A DNA stretch of 64,000 nt from Candidatus Pantoea persica (lineage in GTDB: Bacteria; Pseudomonadota; Gammaproteobacteria; Enterobacterales; Enterobacteriaceae), in assembly GCF_013753875.1 (NCBI RefSeq), contig NZ_SMDS01000010.1, forward strand, positions 186,001 through 250,000. The letters are read 5' to 3'. The notes below the pieces were generated by a model. That model had not been told where the DNA came from and did not search any database. It saw only the letters and a program-made list of their open reading frames with translations. Positions 19,209 through 29,190 of this stretch are shown piece by piece (positions within the stretch are counted from its first letter, which is position 1; each line of letters begins with the position of its first letter). The translations under genes were made by a program, and so were the position numbers.

Positions 19209-20228
19209 TCAGCCCAGCTCCGGCGCGACATACTTCAGAATCGCCTCGATTACATGGGCGTTGTACGCCACGCCCTGCTGGTTTGGCACCGTCAGCAGAA
19301 GCGTGTCCACTTCGGCAATCGCCTCATCCTGCGCCAGCTGTTTGATCAGCGCTTCCGGCTCCGCCGCGTAGCTGCGGCCGAAAATGGCGCGCGTCTTCTC
19401 GTCGAGGAAGCCGACTGAATCCTGCTCCTGAACGCTGCGGCCGAAGTAGGCGCGGTCCATATCGTTCACCAGCGCAAAAATGCTGCGGCTGACCGAGACG
19501 CGCGGCTCGCGCTGATGCCCCGCCGCTTTCCAGGCTTTGCGGTAGGCACGGATCTGCTTCGCCTGCTGCACGTGGAACGGCTCGCCGGTTTCGTCATCTT
19601 TCAGCGTCGAGCTTTGCAGGTTCATACCCATTTTCGCCGCCCACTCTGCGGTGGCGTTGGAGCCGGAGCCCCACCAGATGCGCTCGCGCAGGCCCTCTGA
19701 GAACGGCTCAAGGCGCAGCAGCCCCGGCGGGTTCGGGAACCATCGGCTGCGGATTGGGTTTAGCGAAGCCTTCGCCTCGCCGCACCTCTAAAAAGGCTTC
19801 CGTATGGCGACGGCCCATATCGGCGTCGGTTTCGCCCTCCTGCGGCGCATAACTGAAAGAGCGGTAGCCTTCTACCACCTGCTCCGGCTCGAAGTGGTCG
19901 CGCAGCGCTGACGACAGCGGTAGCGCTTCTAGATTGAGCCGCGCCGGCGTCTTCCGCCATGTAGAGCGGGTTTTCGTAGCGCATATCGATGACGCCGGTG
20001 CCGAACTCGATTTTGCTGGTGCGCGCGCCAACCGCCGCCAGCGGCGGGAACGGCGAGCTAAGCTGACGCGCAAAGTGATGCACGCGGAAGTAAGCGCCGT
20101 CCGCACCCAGCTCCTCTGCAGCCACCGCCAGATCGATAGACTGCAAAACAGCACATCCTGCGCAGAACGGGTGGCGGACTGGGAAGACGGGTTCCAGTGA
20201 CCAAAGGACAAGAAGCCAATTTTTTCAT
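19209..20228 (-). pseudogene. LLM-class flavin-dependent monooxygenase
   Basis: A luciferase-like FMN/F420 monooxygenase of about 340 codons. The start ATG 20228 reads MKKIGFLSFGHW; the body gives QSIDLAVAAEELGADGAYFRVHHFARQL, IEFGTGVIDMRYENPLYMAEDAG, DHFEPEQVVEGYRSF and the C-terminal RIWWGSGSNATAEWAAKMGMNLQSST to LKYVAPELG. Frameshifts lie near 20150, 19960 and 19740. The long C-terminal part (19209-19700) is still open. Substrate unknown; many relatives act in sulfonate or xenobiotic use. Confidence 0.82.
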
Positions 20229-20572
20229 GATTCAGTTCCTTTCGCGGGCAGGTTTCGCCCCTGCGTGTGAGATACGTTTCGATGAGCAAAGGTTACGTCA
20301 GCCGCCTTCACACTGATAGCCAATAGTTTTCAACCGTATCATCAACTTTCTCGACATAGGCCAGCCCCGCCGCCTCTTGCTCTTTATCGCCGCCCTGCCG
20401 CATGCTGTTCTGAATGCCGTCGCGCCGGGCGGATGCCTCCTCCCGGTTTACTCCAAAGCGCCACGCTGTCGGCGGAGCCAGAGCCAGCCGGGGTGCGACG
20501 GCGCAAATCTGGGTCTGGCGCGACAGCGCCACGAAAGTGAACGCCTCTCAGGCTGGCAGCAGGATTTTCTCT

Positions 20573-21313
20573 ATGAAACGGCTTGCGTTACCGATGTACG
20601 ATATTCATCGCCCCGACACGCTGGCGCGGCGCCTGCAGGCGGAGCTGGAGTGACCGACGGATCTGCTGGCGCACTGGTGCGTCGACGATCTGCTGCTGAG
20701 CCAGACCTGCGGCTACCCGCTGATGACCGTGCTGCCTGAGGCGCAGCTGGTCGGCGCGTTTCAGCTCAGCGCGCCGGACTGCGAGGGCATGCGCTACCGT
20801 AGCTGGCTGGTAGCGCGTCAGGAAGATGCGCTCCACGCGCTGGCCGACTTTCGCGGCCGCCGCGCGGTGGCCAACAGCGTCGATTCCCACTCCGGCTATA
20901 ACGCACTGCGCTACGTTATCACGCCGCTGTCAGCGCGGGGACGCTTCTTCAGCGCCCTGCGGCTCAGCGGAAGTCATCGCCGCTCGCTGGCTTGCCTGTG
21001 CGCGGGCGAGACGGATCTTGCCGCCATCGACTGCCTGACGTGGGCGCTGCTGTGGCGGCACGCCGCGTCGGAATTGCAGGGCCTAGCTATTATTGGCGAA
21101 ACGCCGCTCTACCCTGCGTCGCCGCTGATTACCTCGGCGCAGACCGACGCGCAAATGCTGGCGACGCTGCGGCGAGTCGTCGCGCAGGTTGCCGAAGAGA
21201 AGGCAGCGCGCGACAGCTTTATCAGCGGCTTCGCCGTGCCAGAGCGCACCGACTATCAGGAAATCCTCCGCTGGGAAGAAGACGCCGCCGCGCTCGGCGT
21301 GACGGCTCTGTAA
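20573..21313 (+). pseudogene. PhnD/SsuA-like substrate-binding protein
   Basis: Starts MKRLALPMYDIHRPDTLARR at 20573, is interrupted by TGA at 20651-20653 (with a probable small deletion), then continues in the same frame through LLLSQTCGYPLMTVLPEAQLVG, YRSWLVARQEDALHALADFRGRRAVANSVDSHSGYNALRY, GSHRRSLACLCAGETDLAAIDCLTWALL and IGETPLYPASPL. These are hallmarks of the family of periplasmic-binding-like proteins resembling PhnD, though I see no signal peptide. Relatives often sit beside oxidoreductases. Apart from the one stop and short gap it is well preserved, so inactivation looks recent. Confidence 0.75.
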
Positions 21314-21329
21314 CGCAGGCGATCCGCCA

Positions 21330-21665
21330 CGGCAGGCGCAGCAGCGCCAGGCTCATCTTCTCCTGATCGCCTTTGGCTTTCGGCTCGATAGAGAGCGAGA
21401 TCACCGGTTCCGGGAACTCCATGCGCTCCAGCGTGATAATGGCGTTGGGGTCGCACAGCGTTTCGCCGGTGGTCACATCTTTCAGCCCGAAGCAAGCGGC
21501 GATGTCCCCGGAGTGGATATCCTCAATATCATGGCGCGCGTTGGCGTGCATCTGCACGATGCGGCCGATGCGCTCTTTTTTTTGCCCTTGACCGCGTTCC
21601 ACCAGACGATGTCGCCTTTGCGCAGCACGCCGGAGTAGACGCGCACAAAGGTCGCTCGGCAACCC
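21330..21665 (-). pseudogene. Internal fragment of elongation factor G
   Basis: Reads [17 protein letters not shown], a frameshift at a run of T, then [71 protein letters not shown]. This corresponds to EF-G domain II and the start of III. Neither the GTPase domain nor the C-terminus is present. It is probably a relic of a second, non-essential fusA copy rather than the housekeeping gene. It is bounded by unrelated fragments on both sides. Confidence 0.85.
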
Positions 21666-21891
21666 GATTCGCCTCGCCGTCGTGCGCGCGCTGGCACAGC
21701 TCGGCGAACAGAGCTGCAACGATCTGCGCAGCGAGACGGCCAAATCGACCACGACGCATCACTGGCGCGTGCTGCGCGACAGCGGCGTCATCTGGCAGCG
21801 CCCGGTCGGGCGGGAAAATCTGATTTCGCTGCGCCGCGACTGCCTCGAGCAGCGCTTCCCCGACCTGCTTGATGCGCTGGCTCGCAGCTGA
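21660..21891 (+). pseudogene. ArsR-type regulator, 5'-truncated
   Basis: Begins inside the winged-helix domain ([43 protein letters not shown]) and continues with VIWQRPVGRENLISLRRDCLEQRFPDLLDALARS. The first 20 or so residues and the start codon are replaced by the EF-G fragment. The recognition helix is intact but no translation start is evident. Confidence 0.78.
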
Positions 21892-21963
21892 GCGCCGCGG
21901 CGCTGGTAACCGCCGCCGTCAGGTTTAAGGTAGGAGCCTTGACGGGCTAACGTGATATCTATC

Positions 21964-22140
21964 ATGCGCATTCTTATCGTAGGCGCCGACGCAACCGGCG
22001 GATATTTTGGCGCGTGTCTGGCGCAGGCGGGACGCGACGTCACCTTTCTGGTGCGCGAGCGCCGCTTCAAACAGCTGCAGGAGAACGGCCTGGTGCTGAG
22101 AACGCCGCAGGGCGTGGAGAAGCTACAGCCGCAGCTGACG
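21964..22140 (+). pseudogene. Ketopantoate reductase-family (PanE/ApbA) N-terminus
   Basis: From ATG 21964: MRILIVGADATGGYFGACLA with the NADPH-binding GxGxxG written GADATG (second Gly changed to Asp), then DVTFLVRERRFKQLQENGLVLRT and VEKLQPQL. It breaks off at about 22140, where a reverse-strand YdcF-like fragment begins. About 60 of the usual 300 residues remain. Since panE paralogues are common, this need not be the pantothenate enzyme. Confidence 0.78.
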
Positions 22141-22466
22141 CGCATCCAGCAGGCGCTGGCTGAAGGCGGCATTCTCGCCGCTGTTGCGCGACGCCTCCTC
22201 CAGCAGCAGCTATCCTGCGCCATGCCGCCAAACCGCTGAGCGATCTGCGCCAGCATCTGCGCCTCGCTCTGGCCGCGCGTGTCGAGGGCGCGGTAGCGCG
22301 GGTGCTGCGCCATCGCCAGCGCCACCACCCCTTCGATATTGGGCAGCACCGCATGGACGGCGAGGATCGCCATATCGACCGCGACTTTGCCGTCAAACAA
22401 CTCGCTTAGCGCCAGCCATGCGGCAATCTGATTGAGATCCCGAACGGCCTGTTAGTCAAACTGCAT
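22140..22466 (-). pseudogene. YdcF/SanA-like DUF218 protein, N-terminal fragment
   Basis: From ATG 22466 the frame has TAA at codon 5, then QAVRDLNQIAAWLALSELFDGK, VAVDMAILAVHAVLPNIEGVV, YRALDTRGQSEAQMLAQIAQRFGG, and in a shifted frame LLLEEASRNSGENAAFSQRLLD. This is the first half of a DUF218 domain with its ASRNSGENA motif. The second half is lost at the junction with the panE fragment. Confidence 0.7.
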
Positions 22467-22560
22467 GCTTCCTCCGTTTTGCGCCGCGCGCCGCCGTAAC
22501 GGGCGCCCGGTCGCGACAAGATTTTGCTACACTGCCCACCTCACTTTTGTAGAGCAATGA

Positions 22561-23210
22561 ATGACTTCCCGCGCCATCACTCTTGACGACGTTGCTCGCC
22601 TGGCGGGCGTTTCTTACCAGACCGTTTCACGTGTCCTCAACCATTCGCCGCAGGTCTCGCCGCGCACGCGCGCGAAGGTCGAAGCGGCGATGCAGCAGCT
22701 CAACTACGTGCCAAACCGCGTGGCGCAGCAACTGGCGGGCAAAACAACGCGCACCCTCGGGCTTGCCACCAGCGACCTGGCGCTGATGGCGCCGGCGTAG
22801 ATCGCCTCGGCGATCCAGCAGGGCGCCAGCCGCGCCGGATACCATCTGGTGATTGCGGTGCGTAGCCACAACAGCGCCGCCGATACGGTCAATGAACTGC
22901 TGGCGCAGCGCGTGGATGCGCTGATGATCAATCTGCCGCCCGCCGCCGACGAGGCGGAATAGATTCAGGCGCTGTGCGGCGACAAGCCGGTTATTTTTAT
23001 GGATGTCGAACCGCAGGCGGCGGTGGCGCAGTGCCAGTACTCCAACGCGCACGGCGCGTGGGCGGCGGTTGAGCACCTAGTGGCGATGGGACATCGCCAG
23101 ATCGGCCTGCTGAACGGCCCTAAAGAGGCGATCTCGGCGCAACTGCGTGACGCGTGGCGTGAGGCGCTGGCGGCGCACCAGCTGCCGGATCGGCTGCCTA
23201 CCTCTCTGGG
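22561..23210 (+). pseudogene. LacI-family regulator, two TAG stops, 3'-truncated
   Basis: The start MTSRAITLDDVARLAGVSYQ leads a complete LacI helix-turn-helix and hinge (QTVSRVLNHSPQVSPRTRAKVEAAMQQLNYVPNRVAQQLAG). In-frame TAG codons fall near 22798 and 22960. The effector domain reads GYHLVIAVRSHNSAADTVNELLAQRVDALMINLP and AWAAVEHLVAMGHRQIGLLNGP, then breaks near 23210 before the terminator. The target is unknown; a free HTH peptide of 79 residues could still be made. Confidence 0.85.
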
Positions 23211-23221
23211 CAGTTCGCCGT

Positions 23222-23260
23222 TGAAAAAAAACCGCAGACTTAAAAGGCTGCGGTTTTTAA
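23222..23260. terminator. Bidirectional terminator after tmaR
   Basis: A stem ACCGCAG (23231-23237)/CTGCGGT (23248-23254), extended by A/T pairs, with T-runs on both strands. On the reverse strand it lies 35 bases past the tmaR stop. Confidence 0.8.
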
Positions 23261-23292
23261 CGTTACGACTACAGCTTCAGTTTATGGGCCTG

Positions 23293-23613
23293 TTACTGCG
23301 CTTTGGGCTCGCCCATCGACTTCAGTTTTTTCGACAGGTCGCGACGCTCTTTCGACAGATCGGCGTTTTTGATGATGTACTCATCCACGCGATCTTCATA
23401 GTCGGAGCGCATTGAGGCGATGATTTCCTGAATCGCCTCGATGCTCATTTCTGGTTTGATGTACTCGCTCAGGTTGTCGAGCAGCAGAACGCGCTTCTGG
23501 TTGTCGCGAATTTTCTTTTCGTTATCAGCGATTTCGCGCTGAAGTTTATTTTTACGACGGAACATACGCACAAACTCAAGTACGTCCTGAAACGATTGCT
23601 TGGCATTTTCCAT
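23293..23613 (-). CDS. tmaR: PTS pole-localisation protein TmaR (YeeX)
   Basis: An intact 106-residue protein, [25 protein letters not shown]..., matching E. coli YeeX/TmaR (DUF496) nearly end to end. It is mostly charged and coiled-coil. In E. coli TmaR forms polar clusters and holds the phosphotransferase component EI at the pole in a phosphorylated-Tyr-dependent way; Tyr residues in [11 protein letters not shown] and [13 protein letters not shown] are present. It lies next to yeeA as in E. coli. Start chosen at 23613 from conservation. Confidence 0.95.
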   Translation of the reverse strand: MENAKQSFQDVLEFVRMFRRKNKLQREIADNEKKIRDNQKRVLLLDNLSEYIKPEMSIEAIQEIIASMRSDYEDRVDEYIIKNADLSKERRDLSKKLKSMGEPKAQ

Positions 23614-23773
23614 GGTGGCACCTTTATTGGGCCTGCTTGCGCAGGGAGTAGAGTCATAGCCTTCAGCTTAGCGGTTTGCCAGTCGGGGCGACAATTGTCG
23701 CTGCTAAAATCGGACTGGCACTTATCTTAGCGCAAAGAATGCGCCCTTCGCATTAAGTCATTGTCTCTGGTTA

Positions 23774-24729
23774 TTATTTACGCAGCGCAAGGCGCATCAG
23801 GTCTGTCATGCGATCCAGCTGCTTCGCCAGCTCCAGGCTCAGCCAGACGTAGCCGTAAATCGGCGCCTCCTCTAGCCGCTCGCTGCCCGCATCGGCGATC
23901 AGCTGCTTCAGCTCGCGCGTAATCTCCGTCAGCTCGTGGCTGTTGGCCACCACCTCTTCCGTCTCACCGCGCAGCGTCGGCGCGTTCAGCAGGATCAGGT
24001 GAGTTTCCCTCAAGGCCTACCAGGCTTCAATCTGCATCTCTACCGTGTTAACCATATTGCGGTTGATGGTCTGGATCGCCTCGAACACCGATTTCGGGAT
24101 ACGCGTCTCTTTACTCGCCGGCACCAGCAGCGCGCGCATTTTCACCACGCTGGTGAGCAGCTTGCCAATCGGCTTCTTGAGGCGCGGCTTCTCAATCAGG
24201 TTGGGCGAGAAGCCGACATGATAAACCTTGACGATGTCCGGCAGCTGAATGCGCCAGTGCGTATAGGCGCGCTGCGACCAGATGGCGCTGAACAGCAGCG
24301 CCAGCAGCGAGCCGAGAATAACGTCGCCGGCGCGCCTACCACTACGCTGAGCGTAATGCCGATCAGCAGCGCCATATAGGGATGCTTGCCCAGCGTCAGG
24401 TAGCCGCACACCACCCTCACCACGCCGCACCAGACAAGCATCGCCGGCAGCGATATCAGCTCCAGCTTCAGGGCGATCAGGCCGGAAATCGATCCGGCGA
24501 AGGTGCCCCAGATGCGCTGGATGGCGCGCGGAAAGACGTTGCTCCAGGTGGAAATCGGCCCCATCACCACCACCAGCGTAATCAGCGGCCAGGTGCCCTC
24601 CGGGATGCCAGTCAGCCGCACCAGCAAAAGGTCAGTAAAAAGGCGATGGCGATACGCACCGCAGTGCACGCTGCGGTAGTGGCGATAGAACCAGAATTCG
24701 ATGCTCGATATGGGCTTGTCAGGACGCAC
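23774..24729 (-). pseudogene. yeeA: FUSC-family inner-membrane protein YeeA
   Basis: Pieces match YeeA in order: a GTG start at 24729 (RPDKPISSIEFWFYRHYRSVH), a membrane block GIPEGTWPLITLVVVMGPISTWSNVFPRA, GTFAGSISGLIALKLELISLP and KHPYMALLIGITLSVVVGAP, then in another frame ILGSLLALLFSAIWSQRAYTHWRI and SVFEAIQTINRNMVNTVEMQIEAW. Breaks: frameshifts near 24640 and 24330 and an in-frame TAG at about 24017, after which ETHLILLNAPTLRGETEEVV to LMRLALRK completes the gene. The E. coli protein is a putative efflux-type membrane protein. Confidence 0.9.
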
Positions 24730-24933
24730 AGTGGGTTTCCGGCTAAGGGATCATAAAGTGCGCTATTTTATCCCATGACGTTGCTAAGGCTTACTGTCAC
24801 TTTTACATTTCAATACATTTTTGACGCCTTCTTACACTTATCAATAACAACCTTACACCAGAACAAAAATACAACAACTACGCAACGGCTTATTTCATCT
24901 TTGTTTTTTGTTAACAGGACAAAAGGAAACGAC

Positions 24934-25689
24934 ATGAAGAAAAGAGCCAAAACGCTGCCGGACGTCATGCGACGGCAGGTGTTGACCTGAACGATGCTGG
25001 GCGTTGCCGCCAGCGTCACCCACGCCGTCGAGCCGTCTCTCTTAAAGGTTCCCCAGGCTGGACGCCCTTCACCGATAATCCCCCCCGAAACCCTCGACCA
25101 GCCCGGCTGGCTCTTTTTAACCCCGCAAGAGGCCAAAACCCTGGAGGCGATCGTCGATCGGCTGATCCCCGCCGACGAGCTGAGCGTGGGCGGCAAAGAA
25201 GCGGGCTGCGCGCAGTTTATCGACCGCCAGCTGCACGGCTTTTACTGCACCTTTAAGTAAGCGCATCATGGAAGGGCCGTTTCAGAAAGACACACCGAGC
25301 AGGGCGACCAGTCTCCGCTGACGCCGCAGCAGCGCTACCGCCAGGGCCTTGCCGCGCTCGACAGCTACGTTCAGCAGACGTCACAGAAACGCTTTAAAGA
25401 GCTGACGCCGCAGCAGCAGGACGCGCTGCTGGCGGCGATGGAGGCGGGCAAGGTGCACTTTGAGGGCTTTGACGCGCAGTCGCTGTTTATCGAGGAGCTG
25501 AACAACACCATGGAGGGCTTCTTCGCTGACCCCATCTACGGCGGCAACTGGGAGATGGCGTCGTGGAAGATGCTGGGCTTTCCCGGCGCACGCTACGACT
25601 ATCGCCCCTACATCGAACGCCATAATGAGGATCTGCACCTCGAACTCCTCCGCATCGGCTTGTGGAAAGCGAAGGATAAGCCAACATGA
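24934..25689 (+). pseudogene. Gluconate 2-dehydrogenase, small (gamma) subunit
   Basis: The small subunit of the membrane-bound periplasmic gluconate dehydrogenase. Good ribosome site AAGGAAACGAC before ATG 24934. The N-terminus is a twin-arginine signal (MRRQVLT*TMLGVAAS, the star a TGA likely from Trp), then PGWLFLTPQEAKTLEAIVDRLIPADELS and GCAQFIDRQLHG. A frameshift near 25258 is followed by LTPQQRYRQGLAALDSYVQQ, FIEELNNTMEGFFADPIYGG and MLGFPGARYDYRPY. The stop overlaps the next gene by four bases. Loss of the Tat signal alone would prevent export. Confidence 0.88.
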
Positions 25690-27197
25690 AAAAACTACCG
25701 AAAAAGGATGTCGTGGTCATCGGCCTCGGCTGGGCGGGGTCGATCATCGCCAATGAGCTGGCCGACGAGGGGCTGGAGGTGATCGGCATCGAGCGCGGCC
25801 CGTGGCGCGATACCGCGCGCGATTTCAATATCGGCACCGTGACCGACGAGCTGCGCTACGTGATGCGCGAAGAGCTGATGCTGTGCACGCGCCAGAATAC
25901 CTGTACCATGAGCAACAACCCGTCACAGACCGCGCTGCCGATGCGCACCTGGGGCTCCTTTCATCCCGGCAACGGCACCGGCGGCGCGGGCAACCACTAG
26001 GCGGGTATCACCTTCCGCTTCCAGCCGCACGAGTTTCAGTTGAAAACCCATCTCACCGAGCGCTATGGCGATGCCCGATGAGCTGGTACTGCAGGACTGG
26101 GACACCAGCTGGGAGGAGATGGAGCCACACTATATGCAGTTCGAGCGTGTGGCAGGCACCTCCGGCTACGCGGGCAACCTCCAACGGCGAGAAGCGCGCC
26201 GGCGGCAACCCGTTCGAAGCCCCACGCAGCGGCGACTACCCGACGCCGCCGCTGATGCGCAAAGAGAATTTTACCACCTACACCAACAGCGAGGTGCTGG
26301 AGGTGCTGGCCGACGCCAGCGACAAAAGAGCCACCGGCGTGACCTATATCGACTCCTCCGGCGACGAGTGGGAACAGCCGGCGGATCTGGTGATCGTCGC
26401 CGCCTTCACCTTCGAAAATGTGCGCCTGATGCTGCTGTCCGGCATTGGCGAAGCCTACGATCCGGTCACCAACAAGGGCACCACCGGCCACAACTACGCC
26501 TACCAGACCACCAACAACGTGACCCTGTTATTTCGATAATAAAAACTTCACCCCCTTTATCGGCGCGGGCGCGGTCGGCATGGGCATTGACGAGTTCAAT
26601 AACGACAACTTCGACCACAGCGACCTCGGCTTCTTCGGCGGCGGCAGCATTTGCGTGACGCCAATCGGCGCCGCCCCAATCGGCTATCGCCCGCTGCCGC
26701 CCGGCACGCCAAAGTGGGGTTCGAAGTGGAAGCGTGCGCTGAAGGATAACTACCTCAGCGCCATGTCGATCGGCTGCGAGGCGAGCAGCTACACCACGCG
26801 CACCAACTACCTGTCGCTCGATCCCAACTATAAGGATCCGCACGGCCGCCCGCTGCTGAGCATCACCTTCGACTTTGCATAGAACGACCTGAAAATAGCG
26901 TAGTACTGCACAGGCAAGGTGGCGGAGATCGCTAAATCGATGAACCAGTGCGAGATAATCGTCAAGCCGATGACCGGCCACTAGAGCAGCGTGCCCTACC
27001 AGTCCTCGCACGTCGTCGGCGGCTTTATCATGGGCGCCGATCCCAGCACCAGCTCAGTGAACAAACACCTGCAGGTGTGGGACGTGCCGAACCTGTTTGT
27101 GGTGGGCGCCTCTGCCTTTCCGCAAAACCCCGGCTACAACCCGACCGGCACCGTGGGCGTGCTGGCCTTCAAGGCGGCGCATTTCATCCGCACCTGA
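25686..27197 (+). pseudogene. Gluconate 2-dehydrogenase, flavoprotein (GMC) subunit
   Basis: A GMC oxidoreductase: VVVIGLGWAGSIIANELADEGLEVIGIERG (FAD-binding Rossmann), MRTWGSFHPGNGTGGAGNH (the FAD-loop), WEEMEPHYMQFE, FTTYTNSEVLEVLADASDKRATGVTY, and the C-terminal VGGFIMGADP, VPNLFVVGASAFPQNPGYNPTGTVGVLAFKAAH, with the active-site His-Asn pair region present. In-frame TAG codons at about 25998, 26879, 26900 and 26982; frameshifts near 26050, 26180 and 26540. It is the catalytic subunit, transferring electrons from gluconate to the cytochrome encoded next. Confidence 0.9.
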
Positions 27198-27229
27198 TAT
27201 CTGAAACGTCCAGGGGAGATGATCACCGC

Positions 27230-28483
27230 ATGAAAACGCTGAATGCCCTCTCCGCCGCCGCGCTGCTGCTCGCCGCAAGCTTCAGCAGCCAGGCGCAGCC
27301 GGAATATGCCAGTACGCGCACGGCAGCTATATCGCCACGCTCGGCGACTGCACCGCCTGCCACACCACCGACACGAAGCAGCCCTATGCGGGCGGCGTCA
27401 AAATTAACACCCCCTTCGGTGTGCTGGCGGGCACCAATATTACGCCAGATCGCGAAACCGGTATCGGCGACTGGAGCTACGACGATTTCCGCCGCGCCGT
27501 GACCGACGGGATCGGCCACGGCGGCAAACGGCTCTACGGCGCGATGCCCTTTACCGCCTATACCAAAATGTCTGAGCAGGACCTGCAGGATCTCTGGGCG
27601 TGGATACAGACCTTGCAGCCCATTCATCACGAAGTCGAAACCAATCAGCTCCCCTTTCCGTTCAACATCCCCACCAGCCTGATCGCCTGGAACTGGCTTA
27701 ACTTTGATAAGGCACCTTTGAACCCGACCCGAAACAGTCGGTGGATTGGAACCGCGGTGCCTATCTGGTGCAGGGGCTCGGCCACTGCGGCACCAGTCAT
27801 ACCTTGAAGAATTTCCTCGGCGGCGACAAGGGGGATCGCTTCCTCAGCGGCAGCGAAGTCGAGGGCTGGTATGCGCCGAACCTCGGCGCAGACGATCATA
27901 CCGGGCTAGGGAAATGGACCCAGGAGGATATCGTCAGCTACCTGCGCAGCGGTGTAAACCGCTATGCCATCGCCTCCGGGCCGATGGCCGACACGGTACG
28001 TCACTCTACGCAGCACTGGCGCGACGAGGATCTGCGCGCGGTGGCGACCTATCTGAAAGCGGGCAAACCCCATGACGAAGAGGTGCCGCAGCCACTGTCC
28101 GCCAGCGACGATCGCATGAAGCTCGGCGCGCAGATCTACGAGGCGAAGTGTTACGCCTGCCACAGCCCGGGCGGACGCAGCGAGCGGAATATCTTCCCCA
28201 GCTGGCGTCCAATCCGCTGGTCAATTAGCCCAACGCCACCTCGCTAATCCGCGTGGTCAGCGCCGGCAGCCGCGGCGTCTATACCGATGCGTGCCCGACG
28301 GCACCGGAGATGCCGCCCTTTGCCGGCGTGCTGGACGATGAGCAGATCGCCGACGCGCTGATCTATGTACGCAACAGCTGGGGCAACGCCGCCGCGCCGG
28401 TATCGACCAGCGACGTGAAGGAAGTGAAAGAGGAAGTGAAGTCGGTGCGACAGGCGGCACGGAGGCCGCCTGCTGCTATTTAA
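27230..28483 (+). pseudogene. Gluconate 2-dehydrogenase, cytochrome c subunit
   Basis: A periplasmic triheme cytochrome. A good ribosome site (AGGGGAGA) precedes ATG 27230; the signal peptide is MKTLNALSAAALLLAASFSSQAQ. Heme motif 1 CTACH and motif 3 CYACH are intact; motif 2 reads CGTSH instead of CxxCH, so one thioether cysteine is lost. Frameshifts near 27300, 27720 and 28200, and a TAG near 28227. The C-terminal domain ends MPPFAGVLDDEQIADALIYVRNSWGN. It would pass electrons to quinone. Third gene of the dead operon. Confidence 0.9.
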
Positions 28484-28935
28484 AATTTCTGTTTCAGATA
28501 GTCCTGCGCGCGCGTAAAGATCCCCGCCTCTTCAACGGTGCTCAGCGCCACCAGCGGATAGCTCGCCAGCTGTTTATCTTTGTCCATCATCTGAATCTCG
28601 CCGATGGTTTTGTTCGCCTTCAGCGGCGCTTCAAGGTCCTTCCGGTTAATCACATATTTGGCCCCCACGTTCTGGATCTCGCTGCGCGGCAGCGACAGGT
28701 AGACATCCTGCGCGGTGCCGACGGCGACGCTGTGCGGATTGCCGTACCAGACGTTTTCCGTGCCGATCTTCTTGCCCGCGTGAAATAGCTGCACGGTATC
28801 AAAGGTGTTCTGCCCCCAGACCAGCAGCTTGCGTGCCTGCTCTTCGCGCCCTTTCGCGCTTTTGCCGCCCATTACCACCGCAATCAGGCGATGCTGCCCC
28901 ACCACGTTCGAGGCGATAATGCTGGCGAAAGCCGT
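28480..28935 (-). pseudogene. dacD: D-alanyl-D-alanine carboxypeptidase DacD, C-terminal part
   Basis: The frame from about 28935 reads IASNVVGQHRLIAVVMGGKSAKGREEQARKLLVWGQ, FDTVQLFHAGKKIGTENVWYG and the beta-rich C-terminal domain to the amphipathic tail QDYLKQKF, matching DacD (PBP6b), which is next to sbcB in E. coli. All N-terminal catalytic motifs (SxxK, SxN, KTG) are missing. The 60 codons upstream in the same open frame (to 29073) do not match the family and look like unrelated or shifted sequence. No active peptidase is possible. Confidence 0.85.
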
Positions 28936-29190
28936 TGCTGGAGCCATTCGAATCCGAAACTTCAGACCGGTCAGAATATGGTTTACCATGTATAAAACGC
29001 AGGTAGCTAGCATCCAGGCCATACTCTCTGACAACCGCTGTTCAGAGAAACGTTCGGGTAGCGGTAAACGCACCGCTGCCTGTCATAATGACATTGATGA
29101 ACAAGCATAAGCAGAAAGCACTCTGTAAGAGAAGTCTCTTTTGGCTTTTTTATCAAGGAATTAATGAACAATCATCCACGGTAATGACAT

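Noticed and set aside
20308..20532. Minus-strand frame with KEQEAAGLAYVEKVDDTVENYWLSV, faintly like MetE-family repeats
   Set aside because: Too short and too weak; no second motif in the flanks. It may be debris but I cannot name it.
25686..27197. Possibility that TAG is read as an amino acid (amber recoding) given repeated TAG in one gene
   Set aside because: The same genes also carry frameshifts and deletions, and intact genes show no internal TAG, so decay is the better explanation.
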